Positions 21,974 through 34,999 of a stretch of 64,000 bases of DNA are shown here, one piece after another. The stretch is from Ilex aquifolium (taxonomy: Eukaryota; Streptophyta; Magnoliopsida; Aquifoliales; Aquifoliaceae): positions 17,541,001 through 17,605,000 of the forward strand of contig OX637394.1 in the NCBI GenBank assembly GCA_951799425.1, read 5' to 3'. Both the position numbers and the translations under genes were made by a program. Position 1 is the first letter of the stretch. Every line of letters starts with the position of its first letter. The notes under the pieces are model-generated. The model saw only the letters and a program-made list of their open reading frames with translations. It searched no databases and was not told the DNA's origin.

Positions 21974-23210
21974 TATATATATACACTAATTATTGTTCGC
22001 ATCTGAAAACACGGGGTAATAAAAAAGATAGTCAATAATGAATATATTTGCATTCATACCAAAATTACATTACAAACATAAAGGAGAGAGAAATAAATTT
22101 AAGTATCGGTTGTAGTGGGGGTTAGCGATGGTAGTGGTAGTAGGTGGCAGTGGTAGTGGTGGGAGACGGTGATGGTTGTGGTAAGTGGTGACGATTGTGG
22201 TGACAGTGGCAACTGTGATGGTGGTGGGCCACGACGGGTGCTTCTGGGTGACAGTGTAATGAGTGGTGACGAATGGCGTTGGTGGTAGGTGTGGTGAGGG
22301 TGGATGACAGTGATAGGCGATGACAGGTGGTGGTAGGGGTGGGTGACAGTGGCTTGCGGCGAGAGTAGGTGACGACGAATAGTCGTGGGTTGTGGTAGTT
22401 GATGATGGTGGGTGGTGGTGGGCAACAATGGAGGTGGTGGATGCTAACGATGGGCGACAATGGTAGTGAGATGATGGTGGTAATGGTAATAAATATAATA
22501 ATTAGATGACAATAGTGATGGATGGTGGCGGTGGACAATGGTTGTAACAATTGGTGATAGTTGACGATGGTGGTGGTGGTGGAGGTGGGGCAGTGGGGGG
22601 TGGGGACAATGGTAGTGGGGGTGGTGGGGGTGGTGATGGGATGGTGATAGTGGTTGTTGTTGTGGTAGAGGTGGTAGTGATAATGGTGATGGTAGTGGGG
22701 GTGGGGGTGGGGGTGGGGTGGTGGGTGGTGGTGATGATAGGGTGGCAGTAGTGGTGGTGGTGGTGGGATGATGGTGATGGTGATGGTAGTAGTAGTAGTT
22801 GGTGGTGGTGGGGCGGTGGGGTTAGTGGTAGTAGTGATGGTGATGGATGTCGTGGTGGTGGTGAGGTGGTGGCGACAATAGTGGTGGTTGTTATGGCAGA
22901 GGTGGTAGGGCGGTGTGGGGGGGGGGGGGGGGGGGGTAGTTGTAGTGGTAGGGTGGCGGCGATGGTGGTAGTTATGATGGTGGTTTTTTTTTTTTGGGGG
23001 GGGGGGGGGGAATGGGGCGATTCTTAACACTATTTTTTTTTAAGTATTTATGAGAAGTTATAAGTTTTAAAAACACTTTTAAAAATTCATCTCAAACACA
23101 CCTTTTAGAGCTTATTTTTCTTATTAAATTTGAGGTGCTAATATTTGTCGTCGGATTAATTTTAAAGTAAAATTTAAAAAGATCTCAACCGTGAAAAGTA
23201 AAACTAATTT
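21974..23210 (+). repeat. Left arm of inverted repeat, GGT-rich core 22110-23020
   Basis: The core is dominated by GGT/GGTGAT/GGTAGT triplets with G runs of about 20 bases (22917-22936) and 15 bases (22996-23010). The flanks outside and inside the core are unique sequence that matches the right arm in reverse complement. Confidence 0.85.
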
Positions 23211-23271
23211 TGTTTTATCTTTTGAAATTTGAATTGTATTGTACTTTATTATATAGATATATAAAGTAAAA

Positions 23272-24541
23272 TGACTTTTGTTATTCGCGATTGAAATCTC
23301 TTTAAATTTTACTTTAAAGTTAATTTGATGGCTAATATTAACACCCCAATTTTAATAGAAAAAATAGGTCCTTAAGAGTGTGTTTGGAGTGACTTTTTAA
23401 AAGTGCTTCTAGAAATTATTTTTCATAAGTATTTTAAAAAAAAAAAGTAATGTTTGGAACCGCCCCACCACCACCTCACCCCCACCACTCCACCACCATC
23501 ACCACCTCCACCACCACAGTCGCCGCCGCCGCCACTATCGCCACCCTACCAAACCCACCGCCGCACCACCACCACCACCACAATCACCACCGCTGCTACC
23601 ATCACCACTACCCCACCACCTCCATCGCCCTACCACCACCATAACAACTACCACCACCGCCCCACCACCATCACTACTACTACCACCACCGCCCCACCAC
23701 CACCACCACCGCTATCGCACCCTACCATCATCATCACCGCTGTCGTACCTTACCACTATCGCCACTTTCCCACCATCACCCCTACTACCCCCACCATCAT
23801 CACAACTACCACCACCATCACCACCCACCACCGATTGCTACAATCATCATCCACTGTCACCACCCATTACCATCGTCGTCTTATTCTTTTATTTATTACC
23901 ATTACCATCATCATCCCACTACCACCGTCGCCCACTGTCATCCACTACCACAACCCACCACCACCCGTTGTCGCCCACCATCGCCATCAACCACTATCAC
24001 CCACCCTCACCACACCTACCCTCACCAACCACCACCACCAGTCATCACCCACCACTGTCACCTATCCCCACCACACTTATCACCGCTGCCATTATTCACC
24101 ACCCATCACATTGTCGCATAGAAGCACAATTGTTGCCCACCACCACCATTGTCACCGCCCACAACAACCGTCATCGTCCCACCACCACCATTGCTAACCA
24201 CCATCACTGTCATCCACCACTATCGTCACCCACAGCTGCCACTACCATCATCGTCACCCAAAACTCACCACCACAATCACTGTTGCCACTCATGGTTGCC
24301 ACCATTACCATGGTCGTCGCCACCTACCACAACTATCACCGTCTTCCACCATCACCACTGTCGCCCACCACCACTACCACTGCTCACCTCCATTACAATC
24401 GGTACTTAAATTTTTTTATCTATCATTTATGTTTGTGATTTGATTTTAGGTGTGAATACAAATATATTTATTGTTGACTATTTTTTTTTATTATTCTGTG
24501 TCTTCAGGCATGGGAAATAACTAGTATATATATATATATAA
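23272..24541 (-). repeat. Right arm of inverted repeat, ACC-rich core 23460-24400
   Basis: The core is dominated by ACC/ATC/CAC triplets, the reverse complement of the left core in character. Long histidine/proline/threonine frames in this stretch, and on the minus strand of the left arm, are read-through of simple sequence and are not genes. Confidence 0.85.
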
Positions 24542-26200
24542 TATCACAACCCTCATTCATGTTGTATCTAATTTGTGGTGTTAAAATTTATTCAATACAT
24601 GCACAATCTTAGTCATAATTTGGCTGAACCACCCACACGAATTCACACTCTCTTTTTACTAAATTCACTTCCTTACTCAGTTACTTGTTTATGTGAATAC
24701 TCGTTATTATTTAAATTTTCATTTGGCAAGTGCATGTTCATGCCTAGTGATATGTATCAAATTAGAATGATATTTGTAATTTATGACAGTCATTTTGGGA
24801 CCTTATAATCAAACATATATTTAAAAAATAAATAATTTGTCAAAGAGTTGTGCGTGGAGTTTAATTTTTTAAATTATTATTTATTAACTTTTATGAGTGA
24901 ATGTGTGTCTGTATGCATATAATATGACGCTCTCAAATCGTTCTCGCTCTAAGTTTTTTTAAACAAATTTAGCCACTCCCACCTCCACTCTTGCTCTATG
25001 TGATCTAGTGCACGACCCATCCATAATTGTGCATAATTAGACCAACTGGTGATTTGCCCAAATAAAAAAAAAAAAAAAAATAGAGGAAAACTTTGTGCAT
25101 TTCTCACTTAAAAATGTATTACCACAGTGCAAGACTAAATGTTGAATCAAGAATCATTAATTCTTTTCAGCTCAAATCATCACATAACTGATTTGATTCA
25201 TTGATCGAGTTTTCATGGTTTGATAAATTCAAGAATAAAAATTATAAATGGTCCTTAAACTTTGTAAACTGTTTTAAAATGGTTCATGAACTTTCATTTG
25301 TTTCAATTTGATCCCCAAACTATTTACTTTGTTTCAATCACATCTTTCCGTCTGTTTATATCGTTAAACCAAACAGATGGGCAATCACATGCCTTTCAGT
25401 TGACTATCACTTACGTTGTTCTGACGCCTAACTTCCCTCCATTCCACCTTCATGCTGGAGTACATAAGGACTCTGTTCAGCCATGAAAAGCAGAGCATCG
25501 ACTGGGCATGAAAAAGAAGGGGAATTAGAGTAAAAACAAAGGAGAAAAATGAGAGAAAACATGGATATTTATTGTGAAATGTTGGGTTTTTTGCAGTTCA
25601 ACTGCTGAGACAATATTATAAATACAATTCCCTGATTCAACACTATTTTAAGTATGTTGTTAAATCAATTTTTGATTTGAATACGAACGCATAATCGGAT
25701 ACAGATTGATTTTTTCACCGATTCTCAAGGTTTGAAACCCTGTCCTTCCTAACCTTCTGAGAGTCTTCCTGATTGGCATTTCAACTGGACTTGACTAAAA
25801 AAGTTACCCTGATCCTCATTGTACTCGGCCTCAAGCTATTAAACAGGCAAAAAAAAAAGAACATAGTTCTCTTGAATTATTTTGAGCAAAGAACAACAAT
25901 TCCTTAAAGAAAAACCTCGTTTACGATATGATCCATATCACACACACACGTCACATATTAAACTAATTTAAAATCTAGATTTAAGATATAAGCAGTGAAA
26001 ATAACGTTAGTTGAATTACAAGTTCGGAATCGAATTGGGGTTTTTGAATCGGATTCAGATTCGGATTTAAATCAATCCAAATTTAATCCTTTGACATACC
26101 TACTTTTTTAGGGAAAAGCATTGCAAAAGTATGATAAGAAATTCTATCAACATAATGGAGCATGATTTTTGTTATTTTTTTTGAACAATATGGAGCATGA
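24542..26200. other. AT-rich intergenic DNA
   Basis: No gene or RNA is recognised. The stretch 25236-25340, with repeated 'tggtycwtraactttg'-type phrases, resembles the ends of common plant MITEs, but no matching partner end or target duplication was found. Confidence 0.45.
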
Positions 26201-27089
26201 GTTAAGCATCTAGTTGATTGCTCTTTCTTTTGATTGTGCATCGATACTTACCAAGTGGAGGCGTGCAAAAGAACATAGCCACTGCTCTTCGGGGCAGCGA
26301 GGTTCCAGCTTCATAGGAGCATCATTGCATAAACCAATACTAATTCCTCTGTCCGACTTTCGAAATCTGAGATTAGAGCAGAAAAACTCTAGATTTTACC
26401 TGGAATTCAAACGACTTGATCCAACAATCAATGGACTCTGAAACAAGAAGTAACCAGACCAGAATGGTTGCACATATAACCACCAAGTCTATACTAAAAA
26501 CTATAAGGAAACAGAGACAGCAAATCAATCTATGTTTACCCAAGAAATATAGATTATTTTCTGGCAGAATATATTATACATCTGGACAAAGGTTATCCAA
26601 TCTCAGTTCAACAAAAACCCATTCAGTCGGCAACCAAACCACCTCACTGATGTAAATGTTCAAACTTCAACAATTGGATAATGTTGTTGGCATTATAAGA
26701 ACCACTTATTTCTAGTTCCCCTTTGCCTTTCTGCAACTTTACTATCATTCTCTCCCTGCTCCAGTGCAAGGCTGAGGATATAAAGGTGTGGCAATAAGCA
26801 AGAAACAATGATTACATAACTTCCATGCCACAAATCAAAAACCAACAAAGGATTTTGAGGACCAAAGTAGAAGTACTTGAAGAGCAACCACGACCATTCA
26901 GACAAATTGAAGATAAAAAGTTCCTACAACCTCTGTACACTTTTAAACAGCAGCGTGAAACCGATTATAAACCAATTTCTGAGACCAATTCCATCCACCT
27001 GCATATGTACAAGTCTCATTTAAGATCCTGAGTTACTTACAAAACCATGCAACAAAGAAAAGGAAGCTGAGTTCCAGCAAAACACAACC

Positions 27090-30000
27090 TTAATAATCAA
27101 ATGGCCATCCATCGTGAGCCATCCCATTCTGTTCATAAGTGCCTGTTGATGAGCACAAAGGCGATGATAATGGATTTCTCCCGTAGGTGTTTGTTGAGCT
27201 ACTTCCTCCTGGGTGCTCACTGCTGCTGCTTCCAGTCCCAGTGCTTGACCTCCCATCACTGGGAACACTACTTGGACCTAGTAGAGGCAGCCCAAGGCGG
27301 CAAAGGGGGCACGAGTTGGTCCTAGCCAACCAACGAATAATGCAAGCAGAATGATACATGTGATTACATGGCATCTGCCTTGATGCAGAGCCCAACTCAA
27401 ATTCATTTGTACAAACTGGGCAAGCTAAATTGGTCTTAAGATGCCTCTGTGTGATTGTAACAGTAGGCATAGCATCAATTGCAGACCAAGGTGCTGGGGG
27501 TGGACTCTGCCAATCGTTCATTATCAGCTGTTCAATCAAATCATGCAGTCATGGCCCTGCAAAAAAGATACCAAAGTCAGCTTACGGCATCCCAATTCCC
27601 CGACTGCCATTGAAAAAGAACTTAAATGCATCATTCTCAGACATCCTGACAGGAGCTTGTCCATCGAATATCAACCATGGACTTGAGCCAAGAACCATAG
27701 TGTGTTAAGGGGCCAGACCAGGTCTCGCCCTTATGTCATAGTTAGGGTTTCTTCCCATTATTGTCTGTCTCATAACAGCCGCAAAAGCATCCATAATCCC
27801 AAACCTGGGGTCAGAGAAAGGTTCAATAAATCCAAAATCAGAACCACTTCCCAGATTAAATCCTACCCTTTGCCTAGTACCCACCACCTCATTGAGTTCT
27901 TGTACAAAGCCTCCATTGAAATATGCACAAACCAAATCACTACCTCGAGCCAAACTGGCTGCATGCATTGGTAGCACCAATGCGTGTCTCTGCCACTTGA
28001 GATCCTGTCTTGCTTATAATTTTCTTAAACCAGACCCTAAATCTCATGGCCAAACACCTGAATTACTCTAAGGCCCAGAGTTCAAAGACTACTAAATCGA
28101 CAGAAATACCTAGTTCAAAAACTTCAAAGAATGAAAAGCCCAAATTATAAGCTCAAGGTAATAACGCCTATTAGATGATTGCTGAATTCAAAAGTCACAA
28201 AATTTCCAACAATGAATTTTCAACCAATGTTACGTGGTTTGTATGTCGCTTTGGTACGTGATATGGGTACGAGTATATGGTACGACACTTTCTTAGGTAC
28301 GTGGTACGATGGAGGTAGGTTTAGTTGGTACGGTATTTTGGGTCACAATTCGTTTTGGAACTCTTATGTAGATCGTTTTCACTATTAATACAACATTATA
28401 TATTATAGAACATTCATAAACATAAAGTTAGTTACCATTTATCTTATAGTTGTGTTTGATTTTCTATTATCTAAAACAATATATAATTATAAATCTATAT
28501 ACATGTAGTTAATTAATATGTATTTAATATTTGTGCTACATGTTCTAAAGCGAATTGATTTAGGGTTAGTATTATAATTTGGGATCGTCCATTTCTGTGA
28601 TCTGGATCGCGAACCCACCTTGTTTGGAATCGATGTACCCAGATCGTGGGTCGTTAAAGATTTAGTGAATTGTGGTAACCATGTTTTCAACTCTTATATC
28701 GAAAACCTATTTTAATACCGCCACACCCACAATAATCCACATCACTGAGAACACATTCTAAACTGAAAATGAAAGCACTTTGAGGACACCGGCCAGCTGC
28801 AGAAACTCTTCAATAAATGAATTGATCAAAAATGATAAATTATCTAGTGCAAATCAACCTATCATTACAACCGCATCTCTAAATAATATACGATTGATCC
28901 AAACCTTAAAACAACATACACCAACTAAAATCAAGCTTTCAGGATTTTTAAGCAAAAAAAGAGTCAAGTATAAAACCAAAGATGCCATGAGAATATTTGT
29001 CCAACAAGCTTCCAAATCCTTAAACAATTGAAATGGACATGAGGAAAAAAAAAGAAGAGAAATGCATTTTTTTTCAAAAACGTGGCAAAAACTCTTAGGA
29101 AAGGGGCCTCAGTTTTAAGAGTGCATTATAATTTATAACCATGAACTTGAAGTGAGGAAAAAGTAACCATTAGCCAGCAAGATAAGCACAATGTACGACC
29201 TGGTAACTAACACAAATTGATATGGAGACACACACGTGCAGCAACATAGAAACTATAATCCAACAATTGATGCATAAGCTCTTGATTTAAGAAGACATAA
29301 ACATCAAACGCAAAAGAATCTACCAGAATAGCATCAAATCATTTTCTTTTGTCAAACGATAGGTCTATAACCAGTCCACATCTCCCCACCATAGTTCAAA
29401 GTTTCATTTTAGGAGCATGTTTAGATTAGCCAAACACAGAATGTCTTGGAAGCATTTCCGAAACGCAATGAAAATGTTGTGTCTTTATAGAACCCAAGGA
29501 AAATATCTGGAAAAGTTATTATTTTAAAGGCCTAATGTGATTTTTTGTTTTGTTCTTCAACAATCAAAATATATCCAGTTTATCAACAAGATTAGTAGTA
29601 TTTATTACCTGAAACTGTCATGAAACATCGAGCATTCATTCATGGCATAATGGAAACATATGATTGTGAAGGTAAGAATTCTGTCATAGATCTCACTTAA
29701 AAACCCAACAGAGAATATCTTGTTCATGATAAGAAGTTTCAAATACTGGACTGAGTATTTCTAATTCTATGCATACACTTCCATTTCGGAGTTTGCATCA
29801 TCTACAAGTTATAGCTGTAAGCAGAGAGTACTTGTTACCAGTAAGGTTTCAAAAATTGCCATAGAGGTGCCAGAAGCATATACCTCTATGACCCACTAAG
29901 GCTAATGATATCTCAACTCTCAAGTCATACTCAAGATGTATGGTATCGTACTGATTCCCCATTATTTGACATCATGCTTTAAATAGTTTGTGATGCTAGA

Positions 30001-31060
30001 AATTAGGAACCATTACTTCTACATTTTTGACACATTTGCTATACCCAGTTGCAAGTGCAGCCAGTTGCACATGTCCATTCTCCAAACACATTCTTATTGG
30101 CAGTGCCCACACCCAACTTCAGGCTGTAAAATAAACAAGGTAATGCGGTTTAAATAAAATTTGAAGCCATTCCATGTTGCACCATCAAGTTTTTATACAG
30201 CTCCAGGGCAAAAACAAGAAGTTAATCTCCAATGGAGGAGCAAAGCAAATCATTTTTGAATTTGAAATTACAGTTCCATATGATAGAAGCAAAATCACTA
30301 TCCAATCCACCGAACATAAGTGTCAGGAATCAGGGCATACCTTTCTTGTTGAACGATCAGATCCAACACCTCTAGTTGATCTTCAAATTCAATATGCTCC
30401 TTTTGGACGACCTCTCTATGCATTTGATTTGGGTAGGTAAACTCCAAAACCCCATAAAATTGGGATGAATTCCCTACTTTTTCATTGAGATTGGAGTCCA
30501 AATTTAGACAAACTTCAATTTAGAGTGAGACTCTTAAATGGGTTTATGTCAGTTTACTCGCTTGTTCCACAAAAAACAGACCACAAGGGAATAGTCTCAA
30601 CCATTTCGATGAAAACAAAAGAAACGTTTCAGGTTTCGCCCGAAAAGCTGCATCTACAAAAGTACATACTAACATTTCGTTCCTTATACAACAAAAAAAC
30701 GAGAAGTTTCCGCCGAAAAGAAACAAAAACTTGTTCCATGCTCCTCGCACTCTCGATTAACCGGAATTAATCTGAGTAACAGCCCTTTTAGCATGCAATC
30801 GAACCACAGTTCCACTGAATTATCAAAAATTCGAACACACAAAAGTAAATCGGTATATGCGTCTCGTGTGGAAAATATAATCACAGATCAAGTATAATAC
30901 AATAGAAATGAAACGGAATTCAAACTTAGTTGATAACCCAGTAGAGAATAAGCCCGAAAAAGTGATGAATCAAAGAAATCGGGAATCGAAAAGGCAGTGA
31001 ACTTACCACCGGCGTAGAGTTTCCATGTGTTGGCGATGGACTCTGCCCAGAAAGAGAATG
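27090..31060 (-). pseudogene. Decayed RING-H2 E3 ubiquitin ligase paralogue
   Basis: A copy of the gene at 39086-40060 with its 5' UTR exon (about 31006-31055, splice donor kept) and long 5' intron. Lesions relative to the intact copy are: start ATG replaced by ATC (28001-28003); a 1-nt frameshift near 27945-27952 inside the N-terminal zinc ribbon; and in-frame stops at 27705-27707 (GAA to TAA), 27582-27584 and 27549-27551 (GGA to TGA). One zinc-ribbon cysteine codon also reads Phe (AYFNGGF). Two stretches stay open: 27980-27705 and 27539-27090. The latter still encodes a full RING-H2 domain (CPVC...CNHMYHSAC...CPLC). A short RING-only protein cannot be excluded, but the locus as a whole is broken. 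Confidence 0.9.
28225..28683. mobile_element. MITE-like insertion with perfect 8-bp target duplication
   Basis: A 459-bp block between TTTTCAAC at 28217-28224 and 28684-28691. Its ends are weakly inverted (CAATGTTAC and GTAACCATG). It is absent from the homologous intron position of the intact RING locus (about 40255, CTTTTCATAC), which serves as an empty site. An 8-bp duplication suggests the hAT superfamily. The interior is rich in GGTACG. No coding frame is credible. Confidence 0.8.
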
Positions 31061-31360
31061 AGTGAGACTGTGAGAGAGGGGTGAAAATATTGACTATAAT
31101 GTGAGAGAAACTTTTCTATGAGGACTACACACAAGGTGGAGCGATCCACGTGGTGTATGGTCCCAATCATGTAGTGTCCAAATGCTTTGCCTCAGAGACT
31201 AAGTTGAAAATTGCAGCACATCAAATCACGTGGGCCCCTAGACTGAAACTAACGCCCAAAAGTAACGGGCAAGTTTTTTTTTTTTTTCTTTTTCTATTGA
31301 AAAAAGGGACGGGGAGTTAAAAAAGAGAGCCACCACTGACCACTCCATAAATTTTTGGAA

Positions 31361-31531
31361 AATATTATGTAACATAAATTTATAATTTAAATTTGTATTT
31401 TAAATAAAATGAGATCATTGAATGAGTGAGTCTCATCAATTTTTTTAAATGGAACCCACTGATCCAATTGTCCCTCTTCATTTGTGATACAAATTTAAAT
31501 TACAGATTTGAATTACATAACATTGTTCTAA
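31361..31531. mobile_element. Palindromic MITE, family M copy 1
   Basis: About 170 bp with inverted ends (ATTATGTAACATAAATTTA and TTGAATTACATAACATTG) and the core 'ggaacccactgatccaat'. It is upstream of the RING pseudogene first exon. Exact ends and target duplication were not fixed. Confidence 0.65.
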
Positions 31532-31733
31532 GTTTTTATTGATGGGATTACGAGAATCTTGATAGCGATCGTTACTCGAAACGAATTTAATTAAGTTAGC
31601 ATAACAGTTAATCATCAAGTCTTAATGTGGACTCCAACACTTAAACTTTCAATCTCAGAGTGAGAAGTTCAGTTAATATCCCACTGAACCACCATACTCG
31701 GTGGTATAACGCCAAAGTTTCAAAATAAGAAAA

Positions 31734-31892
31734 GAGCAATGCTATATATCCTAAATTTGTATCTCAAATGTGTATCTCAAATCAATAAGGATGGTTGGAT
31801 CAGTGGGTCTCAATTAAAAAAGTTGGTGGGACCCACTCATCCAATGGTTCTCATTTATTTGGGATGCACATTTAGGATATAAAACATTGCTC
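31734..31892. mobile_element. Palindromic MITE, family M copy 2
   Basis: 159 bp flanked by exact 9-bp repeats ATAAGAAAA (31725-31733 and 31893-31901). Inverted ends are GAGCAATGCTATATATCCTA and TTAGGATATAAAACATTGCTC. The core has TGGGACCCACTCATCCAAT. The 9-bp duplication is typical of Mutator-type elements. Confidence 0.8.
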
Positions 31893-31901
31893 ATAAGAAA
31901 A

Positions 31902-33436
31902 TAATTTTTGGTATTTCTTTGTCCAACCCAACCCAATAAATGAGCAATTATTATTGGGATGAAATGTAAGAATTTGGTTTGGATATTTAATATAAACCAT
32001 GAGTTTAAAAAAAATTTGGTTTTTTTCTATTAGAAACCATGAGTTTAAAAAAAATTCATCTTTTGGGGAGGTAAAAAATACCTCAAATTTATATATATAT
32101 ATTTAAAAGTAAATTTAGACAATAAAACTCGAATGGATGAAGAAAATTACACACACCTATGTTTATAATTTATTTCTCTCTATGTGATAGAGGGAAAAAA
32201 GAGAAAAAAAAAATTACAATAAGAATAGAGTCGGCACAATGGCTAAGCCATTGAAATTACCGTCTAATGCCCCCAATTTTTTAGGTCCCAAAATAAAATT
32301 TTAGATTCAGGTTTAATTAATAAATTAGCTTTTTTAAATTTGAATTGAGTTATGTTGAGAATTGTTTTTATGTTCTCAATGATGTAATAAAATACCCCTT
32401 TAGTGTCTATTATTGAGACTGAACTTTATTATTTATATATTTTTTATTATCAATGATTGCACTAATATAAAATACAATTATTTTTAGTTTTATAATCAGA
32501 TCAGATTTGTCATTATATCAACTTTTAAAACTTAAAACGAGTCAGTTATATTATCTATTAAAAAATTATGTTAACAAAGTTTGAATATAAAAATCCAATT
32601 AATACTTTTGTATTTTAAAAGGCATGAAATAATTATTAAATAAATATATATATTTAAACAATTATGAATATTATTAATTGATAATATCTTGTATTTAATA
32701 ATGGCATGATTTAGAGTTTGAGAGAGAGGGTATTTGGGAAGTCATTGTTGATAAGAAATTCTAATAACTTTAACGGGTAATTTAAATGGTAATAAAGACG
32801 AGCTGTAAATGCAGATGTTCAGAGTGTGAATTTTGATAATTTCTTGGAGATAGATTATAAGAGATTTATCTCTCATGAATATCTTAATCTCGACGTGTAT
32901 GACCTACTTTTGATCGGACCGAAAATGAGATTAATTGACTATCTTATGTTACAATTAAGAAATTCAAAAAGAATGCCAATATGGCTAGGCTAGCTAAAGC
33001 CATTAGTACAAACCTCAAAAAAACATTCCCTAGTCGACTTGAAGATATGACAATGATGAATTAGTAGGATCAAAGATAAAACAATTCACCAATACTTTAG
33101 TGACCTACAGCATGGAACAACAGAACACAAAACAAAGCACCTGTACACTATTGCACAATTTTATTCCACAGCACTAAAACTACAAAGTCCAAAAAAAATA
33201 TCACCACTTAATTTGCTTCGCAATTTGAAAGTTAACAAATTGAATCCCGATAAGATTTGAAGTTTTATCGTAAACAACCTCATGACTTAGTCAAGGTGTA
33301 TACCAAAAAAGAGCGAGAGAGAACAAGAATGCACATTTCATGCTTCATATAAAACTTTGTTATAGCCTCAAATCCAAAAAATCACATTATGTAACCCACT
33401 AGCTATCCCTCAATTTTTAGTTATTTTGGCGAGATT
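31902..33436. other. AT-rich intergenic DNA with a SINE-like fragment
   Basis: No gene is recognised. 32826-32945 resembles the block at 41840-41950 ('gagatttatctctcatgaat', then 'gac...tttgatcggaccg'), a probable shared SINE-type or other dispersed repeat. A tRNA A-box-like phrase (GGCACAATGGCTAAGCC) occurs at about 32233. Confidence 0.4.
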
Positions 33437-33441
33437 GACTC

Positions 33442-34999
33442 TGATGGTGTGAACTACGCGGCTGAGCAGTTTGAGGGAATCAAAGTGGTGGTATTGGGAT
33501 AGATTATGAGTCTCGTGGTCAGGGAATTCTTAATTTAGGGAACTAAGAGAGTTGCTGTAGGGCCTGACACAAGAGAAGTATAGTGGTTCACCGAGTTCGG
33601 GAGCTCGGCTAGTCCACTTTTTGAATGAAGTCTCTTCCTCCAGTAGTCTATATTCTTGGTGATTATTGTTTACAGAGAGCTTTTGTTACAGCTAGGGTCG
33701 CCTCACTAATGGAGGCGTCGTACAGTATTTATAGTCTAGCCCCTGATTTGAAGGGATCTGCAGCGAGATCTTTGTCCTTCATACGCTGGACTTCCCTTGA
33801 TTTTGGGAGAGGATCTCGGTTGGTTGAGAGTTTTATGTCTTGGTTATAACCTTCTATTGCTTTGAGGGTATCTTCTATTATCCAGTTGTCATCTTTGTAC
33901 TTTCCCTATTGCTTCATCTGAGGGAAACTCGAAGTCTGGCTCGCTAAACTCTGGAAGGATCTGACCTCCCTGTCTGACCTCACTTCCCGATCTCTTACTT
34001 ATTTAAAAATTCACCCCAAGCACCATCAGTTGCCCTCCAGCCCTTGGCCCAAGTGAACTTGGACAAGGGTTGAGCTGAAGCTAGATTGTGGTAGACCTCC
34101 ACACGCTGACCTTGATTTGAGCGCGAACAAGTTTTTCTGACGGTTTTGGGTGATCATTTCTTCATCGTTTTTCGCGCACGTCGTCCATTTCGACGACCCA
34201 CGTACCACATGCTTTAAATACTCCTGATCTGTCAGAAACCGTCCCATTTCTCTTTTTCGGTTTCCCTCTCTAGGCCTCTCCCCTTCTTCTTTCTTGTTGT
34301 TTCTGAGTTTCCCTAATCTGCTAACGCTACTAGGGTTTCACCGGAAGCTGTTTTCCTCCAATTCGGTTCAGAGGTTTTACGAGGCTTGCTTTTTGACTCC
34401 GTACTGAGCTTCGATTAGCCACTCCACTCCGTCTAGGTACGTTTTTTACCTTTTGTTCGCTTCTTCGCTCTGGATCCCTCGAGTCCGAGGTGATTGCTAC
34501 ATTTTTGGACTTTTCGCTTTTGCTACTTTAGGAATCGAGGCTCTACCTTGTATCATATTCCCCTTTTTCTCGACCCTTATTTGGCAGCTAGGATTTTTGT
34601 CATTGGTCGTTGATGCCTTGCCCCCTTGACCCTTAGAGAGTGTTTCGCTAGTGTCCCCCCTCTTTATCGCTTCCTTTTTCCTGCCCCATCATGTCTGATT
34701 CCTCTGAAGCTACAACTTCATCGGTTTCCCTTGTGGCAGATAGGTCTCCAGAAATAGAGGAGGACGAACTGGGAGAGGTAGGTGAGGAAATAGATAACTT
34801 CCCTGAGGTGGAGGCCATTGAGATGGCTGAGACCCCTCAGGCTTCTCCGGGGTCCAGCTGTCACTTCGTAATTTTCCTATTGCTTCATCTGAGGGGGACT
34901 CGAAGTCTGGCTCGCTGAGCTCTGGAAGGATCTGACCTCCCTGCCTGACCTCACTTCCCAAGCTCTTACTTATTTAAAAATTCACCCCAAGCACCATCA
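33442..34999 (-). mobile_element. Shrunken Ty3/gypsy derivative, 1.56 kb
   Basis: One complete LTR (33442-34028, TGATGG...CCATCA) is followed by about 0.8 kb that matches the antisense-gene end of the 13.1-kb gypsy element (5' UTR intron 34435-34530, start of antisense gene A at 34691). It then jumps into the last 145 bp of a second LTR (about 34855-34999). Perfect 5-bp repeats GACTC flank it at 33437-33441 and 35000-35004. The element therefore inserted whole and later lost gag, pol and most of one LTR. Orientation is minus by comparison with 44780-57908. Confidence 0.88.
34691..34858 (+). pseudogene. Stub of antisense gene A in the shrunken gypsy element
   Basis: The start MSDSSEATTSSVSLVADRS and the phrase LGEVGEEIDNFP match the N-terminus of the antisense gene at 46010. 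The frame then crosses the deletion junction into LTR sequence, so only about 55 authentic residues remain. Confidence 0.7.

Larger units (their letters stand above)
21974..24541. mobile_element. Giant inverted repeat (foldback-like element) packed with GGT/ACC simple sequence
   Basis: The two halves are reverse complements at roughly 75-85% identity by eye. Outer ends: a left block with AATAAAAAAGATAGTCAA matches the right block TTGACTATTTTTTTTTATT in reverse. Next inside, TTTAAGTATCGGTTGTAG matches CAATCGGTACTTAAA in reverse. Then comes about 0.9 kb of GGT-rich (left) or ACC-rich (right) sequence. The innermost pair is TTTTAAAGTAAAATTTAAA on the left against TTTAAATTTTACTTTAAAG on the right. 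A spacer of about 60 bp (23211-23271) separates the arms. No transposase is present. Both outer edges fall in TA microsatellites, so a target duplication could not be fixed. It may be a foldback or long-TIR MITE-like element, or an inverted duplication. Confidence 0.8.
26200..31070 (-). repeat. Tandem segmental duplication, copy A (RING pseudogene segment)
   Basis: Non-coding parts match the intact RING locus at 38270-41350 in order and orientation: the 3' flank ('aaaggttatccaatctcag' at about 26590 and 38631); intron blocks at 28740-28800 versus 40319-40380, 29258-29300 versus 40818-40890, and 30745-30810 versus 40990-41055; and the first exon. Intron matches show DNA-level duplication, not retroposition. 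Confidence 0.85.

Noticed and set aside
22099..24438. Several open frames rich in His, Pro and Thr (up to 302 codons)
   Set aside because: They are translations of GGT/ACC-type simple sequence in the two arms of the inverted repeat. No domain, no start context and no codon bias beyond the repeat.
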